7,497 nt of DNA from Firmicutes bacterium UBA1535 (GTDB lineage Bacteria; Bacillota; Clostridia; Tissierellales; Sedimentibacteraceae). Positions 1 to 5,359 of this stretch are shown piece after piece; position 1 is the first letter of the stretch; every line of letters starts with the position of its first letter. Location: assembly GCA_002323775.1 (NCBI GenBank), contig DCPV01000167.1, positions 1-7,497 of the forward strand. The letters are read 5' to 3'. Below the pieces are notes generated by a model. It searched no databases and was not told where the DNA came from. It saw only the letters and a list, made by a program, of their open reading frames with translations. A program made the position numbers and the translations under genes.

Positions 1-1
1 T

Positions 2-166
2 TATGTAGGAATTTTAAATAAAGATGTGAACTTAGTGCCAGAAAAAAATCCTTTGCATTGGTTAGGATTTGATAAAAATTTCTTTGACATGAAAGTTTTT
101 GCCGGTGAAGGTAACATAGGTCATATGGTTGAGATTTTAAAGATGACACCAGAATTATATAATTAG
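2..166 (+). CDS. C-terminal fragment of an unrecognised protein
   Basis: This is the only frame that stays open from the left edge, giving 54 codons that end at TAG (164-166). The visible C-terminus includes HWLGFDKNFFDMKVF followed by AGEGNIGHMVEILKM and ends in PELYN. It reads like the soluble tail of a conserved enzyme, with a glycine-rich turn (GEGNIG) and then a short amphipathic helix. No signal, membrane segment or metal-binding cluster is visible, and I do not recognise the family. Codon use matches the A+T-rich neighbours. The start lies outside the window. The gene converges on the antiporter and is separated from it by 191 bases containing a two-way terminator hairpin, so it is not part of the antiporter unit. 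I am fairly sure it is a coding tail, and have no basis for a function. Confidence 0.6.
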   Translation, partial: YVGILNKDVNLVPEKNPLHWLGFDKNFFDMKVFAGEGNIGHMVEILKMTPELYN

Positions 167-253
167 AAATGATATAAAAATAGTTTAAAAGACACGAATA
201 TTTATACTAACAAAGAATATTATTAAATTTTTTATCAACATAAGTAAAAGTAA

Positions 254-305
254 GCAGTGGCTTTGACTGTGATTTCGAAAATTTCAAAACCACTGCAAGA
301 TTTTT
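254..305. terminator. Two-way terminator hairpin between convergent genes
   Basis: The arms GCAGTGG (254-260) and CCACTGC (290-296) pair perfectly. They continue through a one-base mismatch (261/289) into TTTGA (262-266) and TCAAA (284-288), around a 17-base loop. Read on the minus strand, the 261/289 position becomes a G-U wobble, so the antiporter transcript forms an unbroken 13-bp stem followed by the T-rich stretch TTACTTTTACTT. Read on the plus strand there is a C-A mismatch, and a run of five T follows at 301-305. The better fit is therefore the antiporter transcript, with probable use by the left-hand gene as well. Confidence 0.6.
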
Positions 306-357
306 CTGTACAATACAAATGTACAATATACGAGTTGTATTTGATAAATTGAAAACA

Positions 358-1641
358 TCAAGAATTCATTTTCACAACATTTTGTTCTACTTGTATTTTA
401 TCTATACTTTGATTATTTTTATCATCAGTGACAGCTAATTTATCTTTTTTTATTGAGCCAGAGTAGACTAGAGCAATTTTAGCACATGCCGGTCCGATTA
501 ACTCATATAAAACAGAGGAGGATAATATTATTGTTAATAACATATTTCCCATACTATCATGTAAAATTCTTTTGCCTAAAAAGGCTAGACCAATTGCAAC
601 ACCAGCTTGAGGTATGAGTGCCAAACCTAAATAGTCTCGTACAGGTTTTGTTGTTTTAGCAATCATACAACCTAAATAAGTACCTAGATACTTTCCCACA
701 ATTCTAATTAAAAAATAGCTTATACCAATTACCCCCAAAGTTCCGAACGAGCTGATATCTAAACTCATCCCTGAAACAACAAAAAATATTGATAAGATAG
801 GTGGCGTGAATTTTTCAACTTGATTATATAATTCCTTGTCTTTTGTCATGTTTATATAGGTAGTGCCAAAAATCATGCAGGAAAGCAAAGGAGAAATATT
901 AACTGCAGCACATAGACCGGCAATCCCAAGAAGAAGTGAAATTGTTAATATTAAACGATTATCTTCACTTCGTTTTGAAGTCATCAGCTTACTTAATATC
1001 ACTCCGCTTACAAAGCCAATTACTAATGCCGCAAGATTATAGATTATTGGCAGGATTATTTCAAAAGCAGAAAAAACATTCGTTCCGATATTTGCATTTA
1101 TAATGGCGGCAACTATGCTGAAAGCGATAAGACAAACAGCGTCGTCTAGTGCAACTACCTGCAATAAAATATTCACAAAATTCCCACGTGCATGGTATTG
1201 TCGGATTGTAACCATAGTGCTTGCTGGAGCAGTTGCAGTGGCAATCGCACCTAACAGCAGACAAAAATCCCATTCTAAATGGAATATATATCGCATAGAC
1301 AAGGTTACAAATACACCAGCCAATAAAGATTCCAATAAAGCAATCACCATAACACCAAATCCGGTTTCTTTAAGAATTTCTTTTTTAAAAAAACGTCCCA
1401 CTCCAAATGCGATAAATGCTAAAGCAATATCGCTAATAAACCCCATATCTGCAACTATTTTATTAGGAATTAAATTCAAAACATATGGACCTATTAATAC
1501 ACCGGCAATAATATAGCCGGTTACATTAGGTAGCTTTGCTAGCTTTGTAATACGTGTAAGCAGAAATCCGGCAAGCAAAATTACCGATAAAGATAAAAGA
1601 ATAATTGTTGTGTCATTTAATTGACTTAAAAGATTACTCAT
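358..1641 (-). CDS. CPA2-family cation:proton antiporter (Na+/H+ or K+/H+ exchanger)
   Basis: This 427-residue integral membrane protein is built of about a dozen hydrophobic segments. It is predicted to exchange Na+ or K+ for protons across the cytoplasmic membrane, supporting pH and ion homeostasis. Family marks visible are LPNVTGYIIAGVLIGP (37-52) after the first helix, ATATAPAST (134-142) in the unwound helix region, the paired aspartates ALDDAV (164-169) where CPA2 exchangers carry their ion-binding carboxylates, and IPQAGVAIGLA (343-353) near the C-terminus. Paired aspartates are usually associated with electrogenic exchange, but the transported ion cannot be read from sequence. Length is normal for the membrane domain alone. 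The tail after about residue 396 is short and hydrophilic, with no RCK/TrkA nucleotide-binding domain, unlike KefB/KefC. The ATG start has the binding site AGGGGAG (1651-1657) nine bases upstream. It lies 24 bases behind a small ORF on the same strand and divergent from a LysR regulator, which probably controls it. Confidence 0.9.
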   Translation of the reverse strand: MSNLLSQLNDTTIILLSLSVILLAGFLLTRITKLAKLPNVTGYIIAGVLIGPYVLNLIPNKIVADMGFISDIALAFIAFGVGRFFKKEILKETGFGVMVIALLESLLAGVFVTLSMRYIFHLEWDFCLLLGAIATATAPASTMVTIRQYHARGNFVNILLQVVALDDAVCLIAFSIVAAIINANIGTNVFSAFEIILPIIYNLAALVIGFVSGVILSKLMTSKRSEDNRLILTISLLLGIAGLCAAVNISPLLSCMIFGTTYINMTKDKELYNQVEKFTPPILSIFFVVSGMSLDISSFGTLGVIGISYFLIRIVGKYLGTYLGCMIAKTTKPVRDYLGLALIPQAGVAIGLAFLGKRILHDSMGNMLLTIILSSSVLYELIGPACAKIALVYSGSIKKDKLAVTDDKNNQSIDKIQVEQNVVKMNS

Positions 1642-1665
1642 TGATTAAAGCTCCCCTCTAAAATA

Positions 1666-1791
1666 CTATATTTTTAAATATGATAGAAAAAAGTATTTTG
1701 TATGGACAAACAAAAAATGATTTCCAAAATATGTAATGAACATGATATTAAAAATAAGAATATGTCGTGAAAATGAAAATTTTTCTATCAT
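1666..1791 (-). CDS. Small hydrophobic ORF (41 aa) upstream of the antiporter
   Basis: An ATG at 1789-1791 opens a 41-codon frame ending in TAG at 1666-1668. It is preceded by AAAGGAGG (1800-1807, minus strand) with an 8-base spacer, one of the best ribosome binding sites in the window. The predicted peptide starts MIEKFSFSRH, has a largely hydrophobic, phenylalanine-rich middle (about residues 11-29) that could span a membrane, and ends in SYLKI. The stop is 24 bases before the antiporter ATG, so both would sit on one transcript from the promoter at 1824-1851. It could be a small membrane protein partnering the antiporter, or a leader peptide whose translation tunes antiporter expression. 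The caution is that this is A+T-rich DNA, where short frames rich in TTT and ATT codons arise by chance, and I recognise no homologue. The ribosome binding site is the strongest evidence. Confidence 0.45.
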   Translation of the reverse strand: MIEKFSFSRHILIFNIMFITYFGNHFLFVHTKYFFLSYLKI

Positions 1792-1808
1792 TATTATTGC
1801 CTCCTTTC

Positions 1809-1837
1809 TTGACTTATGCTATTATTATAATCATAAA
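1809..1837 (+). promoter_or_regulatory. Possible promoter of the LysR-family gene
   Basis: TTGACT (1809-1814, five of six bases of the -35 consensus) is followed 17 bases later by CATAAA (1832-1837), a weak -10 matching four of six. It overlaps the leftward promoter back to back, and its start point would fall in the palindrome at 1838-1850. This would fit the self-repression usual for LysR regulators. The weak -10 makes it less certain than the leftward promoter. Confidence 0.35.
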
Positions 1838-1851
1838 TTACATAATGTAAA
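1824..1851 (-). promoter_or_regulatory. Promoter for the small ORF and antiporter
   Basis: On the minus strand, TTTACA (1846-1851, five of six bases of the -35 consensus) is followed by a 16-base spacer and a perfect TATAAT (1824-1829). Transcription would start near 1817, giving about 26 bases of leader before the small ORF and about 176 bases before the antiporter. The -35 box lies inside the palindrome at 1838-1850, so a protein bound there would directly affect polymerase access. Confidence 0.6.
1838..1850. promoter_or_regulatory. Candidate LysR operator (T-N11-A palindrome)
   Basis: TTACATAATGTAA is a 13-bp perfect palindrome around a central A. It has exactly the T-N11-A form bound by LysR-family regulators, and AA/TT flanks outside a one-base mismatch extend it to 19 bp. 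It sits in the 262-bp region between the divergent lysR-type gene and the antiporter. It overlaps the -35 of the leftward promoter and the predicted start region of the rightward one. Assigning it to the neighbouring regulator is inference from position and form. Confidence 0.5.
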
Positions 1852-1903
1852 TTTATTATTTTTTAGTATCTGATAAAAAAATATTATAATAGGAGATTAT
1901 AAG

Positions 1904-2806
1904 ATGATTGATCCTAAACTTTACACCTTATTAGCAGTAGTCGAATTTGTTAGTTACACACGTGCAGCAGAGCATCTTTCTTTGACACAGCCTGCTGTAA
2001 CTCAACACATAAAACAATTGGAAAGAGAATTGGATGTTAAAATTTTTAATCGTGTAGGAAGCGAGATAAAGCCAACAAATGAAGGGAATATCATAATTCA
2101 GTATGCCAGACGAAGTATCGCCTTATATCAGAACATGCAGCAAAGCATTTTGGATGAACAGCGACATATACGAAGGCTTACAGTTGGAGTTACTCATACT
2201 TCTGAAAGTAATGCTGTGGCAGAAGTGCTAGGAAAATATAGTGCAAAAAACCCCGGCACAAGTATAACAATTATTTCTGACTCTATAAGTAATCTTTATG
2301 ATATGCTTAAAAATTATCAGATAGATTTAGCTGTGGTGGAGGGAAAAATTCAAGATAGCAGTATTAATTCTCTTTTGCTTGATACAGATTCATTAGTATT
2401 GGTGGTATCAAACAACCACCCATTGGCAAAAAAGAGCATGGTAACAATAAATGAATTAAAGAAAGAGGCATTAATTATTCGTAGACCGTCATCTGGAACG
2501 AGAAATTTGTTTACTGCTCACTTAGAAAGCAATAATATGTCACTTGATGATTTCAACGTAATTTTAGAGGTTGACAATATTGCAACCATTAAAGACCTTA
2601 TAAGACGGGATATAGGAGTTTCTATACTTTCACACAGTGTATGTCTTGATGAGTTAAAGAAGGGAAAAATTACTGTATTGCCTATTGAAAACCTTAGTAT
2701 GATAAGGGAAATAAACATTTTATATCACAACGATTTTAAGCATATAGATATTTTACAAAGTATTATGAGAGAATATAATAAGGTGGTAAAATTTTACGCA
2801 CCTTAA
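1904..2806 (+). CDS. LysR-family transcriptional regulator
   Basis: The 300-residue length is typical of the family. The N-terminal winged helix-turn-helix is clear: residues 15-50 include the helix pair FVSYTRAAEHLSLTQPAVTQ and then HIKQLERELDVKIFNR, the hallmark LysR sequence. A linker helix (about 58-90) leads to a periplasmic-binding-protein-like effector domain starting at RLTVGVTHTS (91-100). The segment RRPSSGTR (193-200) matches the ligand-loop motif of the CysB/CysL-like branch, but the effector cannot be named from sequence. The ATG start is supported by AGGAG (1891-1895) eight bases upstream. It diverges from the small ORF and antiporter, and LysR genes usually regulate their divergent neighbour, so control of the antiporter is the natural inference. 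The gene ends against bioY in convergent orientation. Confidence 0.92.
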   Translation: MIDPKLYTLLAVVEFVSYTRAAEHLSLTQPAVTQHIKQLERELDVKIFNRVGSEIKPTNEGNIIIQYARRSIALYQNMQQSILDEQRHIRRLTVGVTHTSESNAVAEVLGKYSAKNPGTSITIISDSISNLYDMLKNYQIDLAVVEGKIQDSSINSLLLDTDSLVLVVSNNHPLAKKSMVTINELKKEALIIRRPSSGTRNLFTAHLESNNMSLDDFNVILEVDNIATIKDLIRRDIGVSILSHSVCLDELKKGKITVLPIENLSMIREINILYHNDFKHIDILQSIMREYNKVVKFYAP

Positions 2807-2807
2807 C

Positions 2808-2832
2808 TTTCTTCAATTTGAAGGAATTTTTG
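2808..2832 (+). terminator. Terminator of the LysR-family gene
   Basis: TTTCTTCA (2808-2815) pairs with TGAAGGAA (2819-2826) across a three-base loop, including one T-G wobble, and is followed at once by five T (2827-2831). It begins one base after the stop codon. The stem is A+T-rich and therefore weak, but its geometry and position are right. Confidence 0.45.
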
Positions 2833-2835
2833 TAT

Positions 2836-2867
2836 GTTAAAATCATTGATATAGATGTGTATATCAA
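2836..2867 (-). terminator. Possible weak terminator of bioY
   Basis: TTGATATA (2846-2853) and TATATCAA (2860-2867) form a perfect 8-bp stem with a six-base loop. On the minus strand the stem is followed by TGATTTTAAC, which has only four consecutive T. It lies 25 bases beyond the bioY stop in the convergent gap. The stem is low in G+C and the T-tract is poor, so termination here is only plausible. Confidence 0.3.
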
Positions 2868-2891
2868 GAAAAAAGCTTTGAAAAGTTAGAA

Positions 2892-3428
2892 CTATTCTCT
2901 GTATAACATAGGGCGTATGCGTTTTGCTACTATAGTTGCTGCTGTTATTTTGATAAATTCGCCAGGAAGAAATGGAAAGACGCAAATCATAAGAGCATCC
3001 CAAAGTCCTGTGCTTGTAGAGAACATGAACCATGCTGTTCCCAAAATAAAGTATGTCAGCATTCCTGCTAACATTATAACAGGGTACAGATATACCTTGT
3101 TGCTTCTATTAAACTTTTCTATCAATAGACCAGTAATAAAAGCTGCTGGTATGTAACCGATAATATAACCACCTGTTGGACCTGCCAATGCTCCGAAGCC
3201 ACTCCTAAACATGGAGAATACCGGAACGCCAATAGCTCCAAGAGCCGCCCATATCACAAGGCTTAATGATCCAAGTTTCGAGCCTAAAATCGCTCCAGCA
3301 CAGAATACTGCGAACGTAGCTAAGTTGATTGGTACTGGACCAATAGGTATTGCAATCTGTGAAAGTATAGCTGTCAATGCCGCAAAGAGGGCGCACAGCA
3401 CCATTTTATGTGTATTTGTTTTTTGCAT
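2892..3428 (-). CDS. bioY: BioY-family biotin transporter S component
   Basis: BioY is the membrane-embedded, biotin-binding S component of energy-coupling-factor transporters. It works with shared or dedicated EcfA ATPases and the EcfT scaffold, which are not in this window. The 178-residue protein has about six hydrophobic segments, and its length is normal. Family marks are the PIGPVPINLATFAVFCAGAI region (28-47), the signature GPTGGYIIGY (83-92), GTAWF (130-134) and the C-terminal PFLPGEFIKI (152-161), where most homologues have PGDxxK and this one has glutamate for aspartate. The ATG start has a full AGGAGGT (3436-3442) seven bases upstream. A lone bioY suggests that biotin is scavenged from outside, and no biotin synthesis gene is nearby. 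Transcription probably starts from the promoter at 3460-3488, under a dyad that could be a biotin-repressor site. Confidence 0.93.
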   Translation of the reverse strand: MQKTNTHKMVLCALFAALTAILSQIAIPIGPVPINLATFAVFCAGAILGSKLGSLSLVIWAALGAIGVPVFSMFRSGFGALAGPTGGYIIGYIPAAFITGLLIEKFNRSNKVYLYPVIMLAGMLTYFILGTAWFMFSTSTGLWDALMICVFPFLPGEFIKITAATIVAKRIRPMLYRE

Positions 3429-3459
3429 GAAATAAACCTCCTAAAAAAATCGCAAAGTC

Positions 3460-3488
3460 ATTATAGCATAAAAATAAGCTATTGTCAC
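3460..3488 (-). promoter_or_regulatory. bioY promoter
   Basis: On the minus strand, GTGACA (3483-3488, five of six bases) is followed by exactly 17 bases and a perfect TATAAT (3460-3465). A TGC in front of the -10 makes it an extended -10 element. Start of transcription would be near 3453, leaving a leader of about 25 bases with only the ribosome binding site. There is therefore no room for a riboswitch, and control must act at the DNA level. Confidence 0.7.
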
Positions 3489-3515
3489 CTTTTTTGTAAT
3501 AATGATAACAATAGC
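3478..3515. promoter_or_regulatory. Dyad over the bioY -35 box, possible BirA operator
   Basis: GCTATTGTCACC (3478-3489) and GATAACAATAGC (3504-3515) are inverted repeats matching at 10 of 12 positions, 14 bases apart and covering the -35 box. The TTGT...ACAA cores resemble the BirA biotin-repressor box (TTGTnAACC, spacer, GGTTnACAA), which is known to control bioY in many Firmicutes. The fit is imperfect: aligned as nine-base arms the spacer is 12 rather than the usual 14-16, and the inner bases deviate. Symmetry and position support an operator, while the identity of the binding protein is inferred. Confidence 0.45.
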
Positions 3516-3532
3516 CTATGGAGAGATTATTC

Positions 3533-3550
3533 TATAAAAAACCTTGGTTT
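3533..3550 (-). terminator. Possible weak terminator of the lipoprotein gene
   Basis: On the minus strand, AAACC-AA-GGTTT (3539-3550) is followed by further T, giving six T in a row. It lies about 46 bases past the lipoprotein stop and before the bioY promoter. The stem can hold only about four pairs once a loop is allowed, so the case is weak. Confidence 0.2.
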
Positions 3551-3596
3551 AATAAGATAATAGTGCTTTCATTTCTTCTATAATTTTTATTAATAT

Positions 3597-4337
3597 TTAT
3601 GAAATAGCTTCTGAGCCGATTTCATAATCCCATACATCATTAGTCTTTTTTGCTGTACAATCCTTAAGGAAGTATGCTCCGTCACCACTTCGCCATTTTT
3701 CTGCATTGAACATAAAGCTGTTTTCTGATTGCTTTGTCACTTCAAAGCTAAATAGTATACCATTTTTAAATACAAGCAGCTCTTTATCAATGTATCCATC
3801 GTTTCTTAGCTGTTCAAAAGTTCCTGATACAGTTTCTAATCTATATTTATTTCCTAATACATAAATTAATGCACTTTTTTCAGAATCGCTTAAATTTGTT
3901 GTTTTTGATAAATCAAATGCTAAAATTTCAATATCTGAATTTAAGCCCTTATCAGTTTCCCAAAGTTTATCAAATACTTTTTCGTAAAATCCAACCATAT
4001 CATCTTTCATCTCAATAAATTTAATATTCTTTACATTGCCAAATTGAGCAGGATAGCTTTCTAAAATAGTTCCATCGTATTCGATTTCAATTATAGCTCC
4101 AGGCTTAATTTTTTCTTTGTCATAATCATAATCTGTTGATAATATGTATAAATCACTTGAATTTACTTCATTTCCAGCATTTGAAATAAGTATGGATTTA
4201 TCATTGATTTTTATAACCTTTCCTAGAAATTTGTTCTTTGAGTGTGGATTTGAGTTATTAACAGGCTTGGTCGGTGTGCATGCAGATAATGCAATAAGCA
4301 GTGCAATAACAAGTAAAATTAAATTAATTTTTTTCAT
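3597..4337 (-). CDS. Probable lipoprotein with YobA/DUF3221-like N-terminal region
   Basis: The start used is the ATG at 4335-4337, which has GGAGGT (4342-4347) four bases upstream. An in-frame TTG at 4364 would add nine residues encoded across that ribosome binding site. The 246-residue product begins with a classical lipoprotein signal: MKK, a hydrophobic core, then LSAC with cysteine at residue 20. The mature protein would be lipid-anchored outside the cytoplasmic membrane. A short polar linker is followed by a small beta-rich region (about 37-110). Its GKVIKINDKSILI opening and PGAIIEIEYDG...ILESYPAQ segment resemble DUF3221/YobA-like extracellular modules with an OB-like fold. The rest (about 113-246) is mixed helix and strand, includes EKWRSGDGAYFLKD (213-226), and matches nothing I can name. 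No catalytic motif is evident. It appears to be a single-gene unit between bioY and ung, and its function is unknown. Confidence 0.8.
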   Translation of the reverse strand: MKKINLILLVIALLIALSACTPTKPVNNSNPHSKNKFLGKVIKINDKSILISNAGNEVNSSDLYILSTDYDYDKEKIKPGAIIEIEYDGTILESYPAQFGNVKNIKFIEMKDDMVGFYEKVFDKLWETDKGLNSDIEILAFDLSKTTNLSDSEKSALIYVLGNKYRLETVSGTFEQLRNDGYIDKELLVFKNGILFSFEVTKQSENSFMFNAEKWRSGDGAYFLKDCTAKKTNDVWDYEIGSEAIS

Positions 4338-4497
4338 CAATACCTCCGAGTTAGTTTCTTTCAAGCTTTACTGCAATACTATATATTGTCTGTTAGTTAA
4401 GACGAAATTTAGTAAATAATGTTCCACAAATTATTTTTTTAAATATTTTTAATTAATCTAACATAATCAAAACGCTTCTTAATTGGAGCTTTATCAT

Positions 4498-4545
4498 TAA
4501 TATAAATAAAAAATCACATTTAGCTTTGATACTAAACGTGATTTT
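4498..4545 (-). terminator. Terminator of ung, overlapping its 3' end
   Basis: On the minus strand, AAAATCACGTTTAG (4532-4545) pairs with CTAAATGTGATTTT (4510-4523) over 14 bp with one G-U wobble and an eight-base loop. TTTTTTATTTATA follows, its T run starting within the stem end. The wobble pairs only in the minus-strand transcript, which fixes the direction. The upstream arm includes the last codons and the TAG stop of ung. Confidence 0.8.
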
Positions 4546-5209
4546 CTATTTGCCAATCTATAGCTGGTTTTCCAATTGATTCAAGGAATTTGTTCGTTTT
4601 TGAAAATGGTCTGCTGCCTAAAAATCCATATGAAGCGGAGTAGGGACTCGGATGAGAAGATTGTATAATATAGTGCTTTGGATTAGTGATTAAGCTTATT
4701 TTTGATTTAGCGTTATTTCCCCATAATATAAATACGATTGGGTCTTGCCTTTCATTTAATAATGAAATTATTCTATCTGTAAATATTTCCCAGCCCTTAC
4801 CTTTGTGAGAATTAGCTTTTCCTCTCTCAACTGTCAAAGCAGTATTTAACAGCATAACACCTTGGTCTGACCATTTTTTTAAATAACCATTGTTAGGTAT
4901 GTAACAGCCTAAGTCATCCTTTAATTCTGAAAATATATTTTGCAGTGACGGAGGTGCTTGTACACCAATCTTAACTGAGAAACTCAGACCATGAGCTTGA
5001 TTGGGCTCGTGATAAGGGTCCTGACCTAATAGCAAAACCTTGACATCCTTATATGCTGTATAATGCAAAGCATTAAATATATCGTGCATATTTGGATATA
5101 TTGATTTTGTTTTGTACTCTTTGATTAAGAAACTTCTTAACTCTTTATAATATTCTTTTTCGAATTCATCTGATATTAAATCTTGCCAATCATTTTCAAA
5201 TTTTATCAT
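4532..5209 (-). CDS. ung: Uracil-DNA glycosylase, family 1
   Basis: The enzyme removes uracil from DNA, after cytosine deamination or dUMP misincorporation, by cutting the N-glycosidic bond and starting base excision repair in the cytoplasm. All family-1 motifs are intact in the 225-residue product: GQDPYH (62-67) with catalytic Asp64, the FSV uracil-stacking region (77-79), LLNTALTV (120-127) with the uracil-recognising asparagine, and HPSPYSA (186-192) with catalytic His186 in the DNA-intercalation loop. Numbering is almost identical to the E. coli enzyme, and the length is normal. The start chosen is the ATG at 5207-5209, with TGAGGT (5215-5220) five bases upstream. An in-frame TTG at 5221 would place the ribosome binding site inside the gene. 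Its own promoter (5242-5270) and terminator make it monocistronic. Confidence 0.96.
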   Translation of the reverse strand: MIKFENDWQDLISDEFEKEYYKELRSFLIKEYKTKSIYPNMHDIFNALHYTAYKDVKVLLLGQDPYHEPNQAHGLSFSVKIGVQAPPSLQNIFSELKDDLGCYIPNNGYLKKWSDQGVMLLNTALTVERGKANSHKGKGWEIFTDRIISLLNERQDPIVFILWGNNAKSKISLITNPKHYIIQSSHPSPYSASYGFLGSRPFSKTNKFLESIGKPAIDWQIENHV

Positions 5210-5241
5210 CTCATACCTCAAAGTTAAAATATATTATTTAT

Positions 5242-5270
5242 ATAATATCAGAAATAGTAAGATTATTCAA
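5242..5270 (-). promoter_or_regulatory. ung promoter
   Basis: On the minus strand, TTGAAT (5265-5270) is followed by a 17-base spacer and TATTAT (5242-5247), with TGA directly before it as an extended -10. Transcription would start near 5235, about 26 bases before the ung ATG. It lies just after the thrS terminators, so ung does not depend on read-through. Confidence 0.6.
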
Positions 5271-5290
5271 ACATATTATCATTTTAAGCA

Positions 5291-5356
5291 ATTAAATGCA
5301 GGTCTTATCCGAACTTTCATATAAGACCTGCAAAAATGCCTTGTTTTTATAACAAG
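5291..5356 (-). terminator. Tandem terminator hairpins after thrS
   Basis: Two stem-loops follow the thrS stop in order. The first pairs CTTGTT with AACAAG (5340-5345/5351-5356, five-base loop) and is followed by GCATTTTT. The second is a perfect 12-bp stem, TGCAGGTCTTAT with ATAAGACCTGCA (5297-5308/5321-5332, 12-base loop), followed on the minus strand by TTTAATT. The second is the stronger stem but has a broken T-tract. Together they probably end the thrS transcript. Confidence 0.6.
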
Positions 5357-5359
5357 CAG

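Noticed and set aside
1103..1516. 137-codon plus-strand open frame inside the antiporter
   Set aside because: It is antisense to a clearly conserved membrane protein, lacks a ribosome binding site at a sensible distance, and its product has no recognisable features. It is a shadow frame.
2892..3435. Overlapping frames on both strands across bioY (2803-3033, 2917-3156, 3205-3396, 3211-3435)
   Set aside because: bioY has all its family motifs, a full ribosome binding site and a good promoter. The other frames have none of these.
4338..4364. Upstream TTG start for the lipoprotein, adding nine residues
   Set aside because: It would place the GGAGGT ribosome binding site inside the gene and put charged residues ahead of a signal peptide that is already complete from the ATG at 4337.
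4414..4440. AAATAAT/ATTATTT stem followed by T on the plus strand
   Set aside because: The stem contains no G-C pairs, and no plus-strand gene ends there. It is expected by chance in A+T-rich spacer DNA.
4338..4509. Spacer between the lipoprotein start and the ung terminator, searched for a promoter or RNA gene
   Set aside because: No -35/-10 pair with acceptable spacing and no structured element stood out. A promoter for the lipoprotein must lie here, but I could not place it.
5210..5221. Upstream TTG start for ung, adding four residues
   Set aside because: The codon overlaps the TGAGGT ribosome binding site that serves the ATG at 5209, and the conserved Ung N-terminus begins at that ATG.
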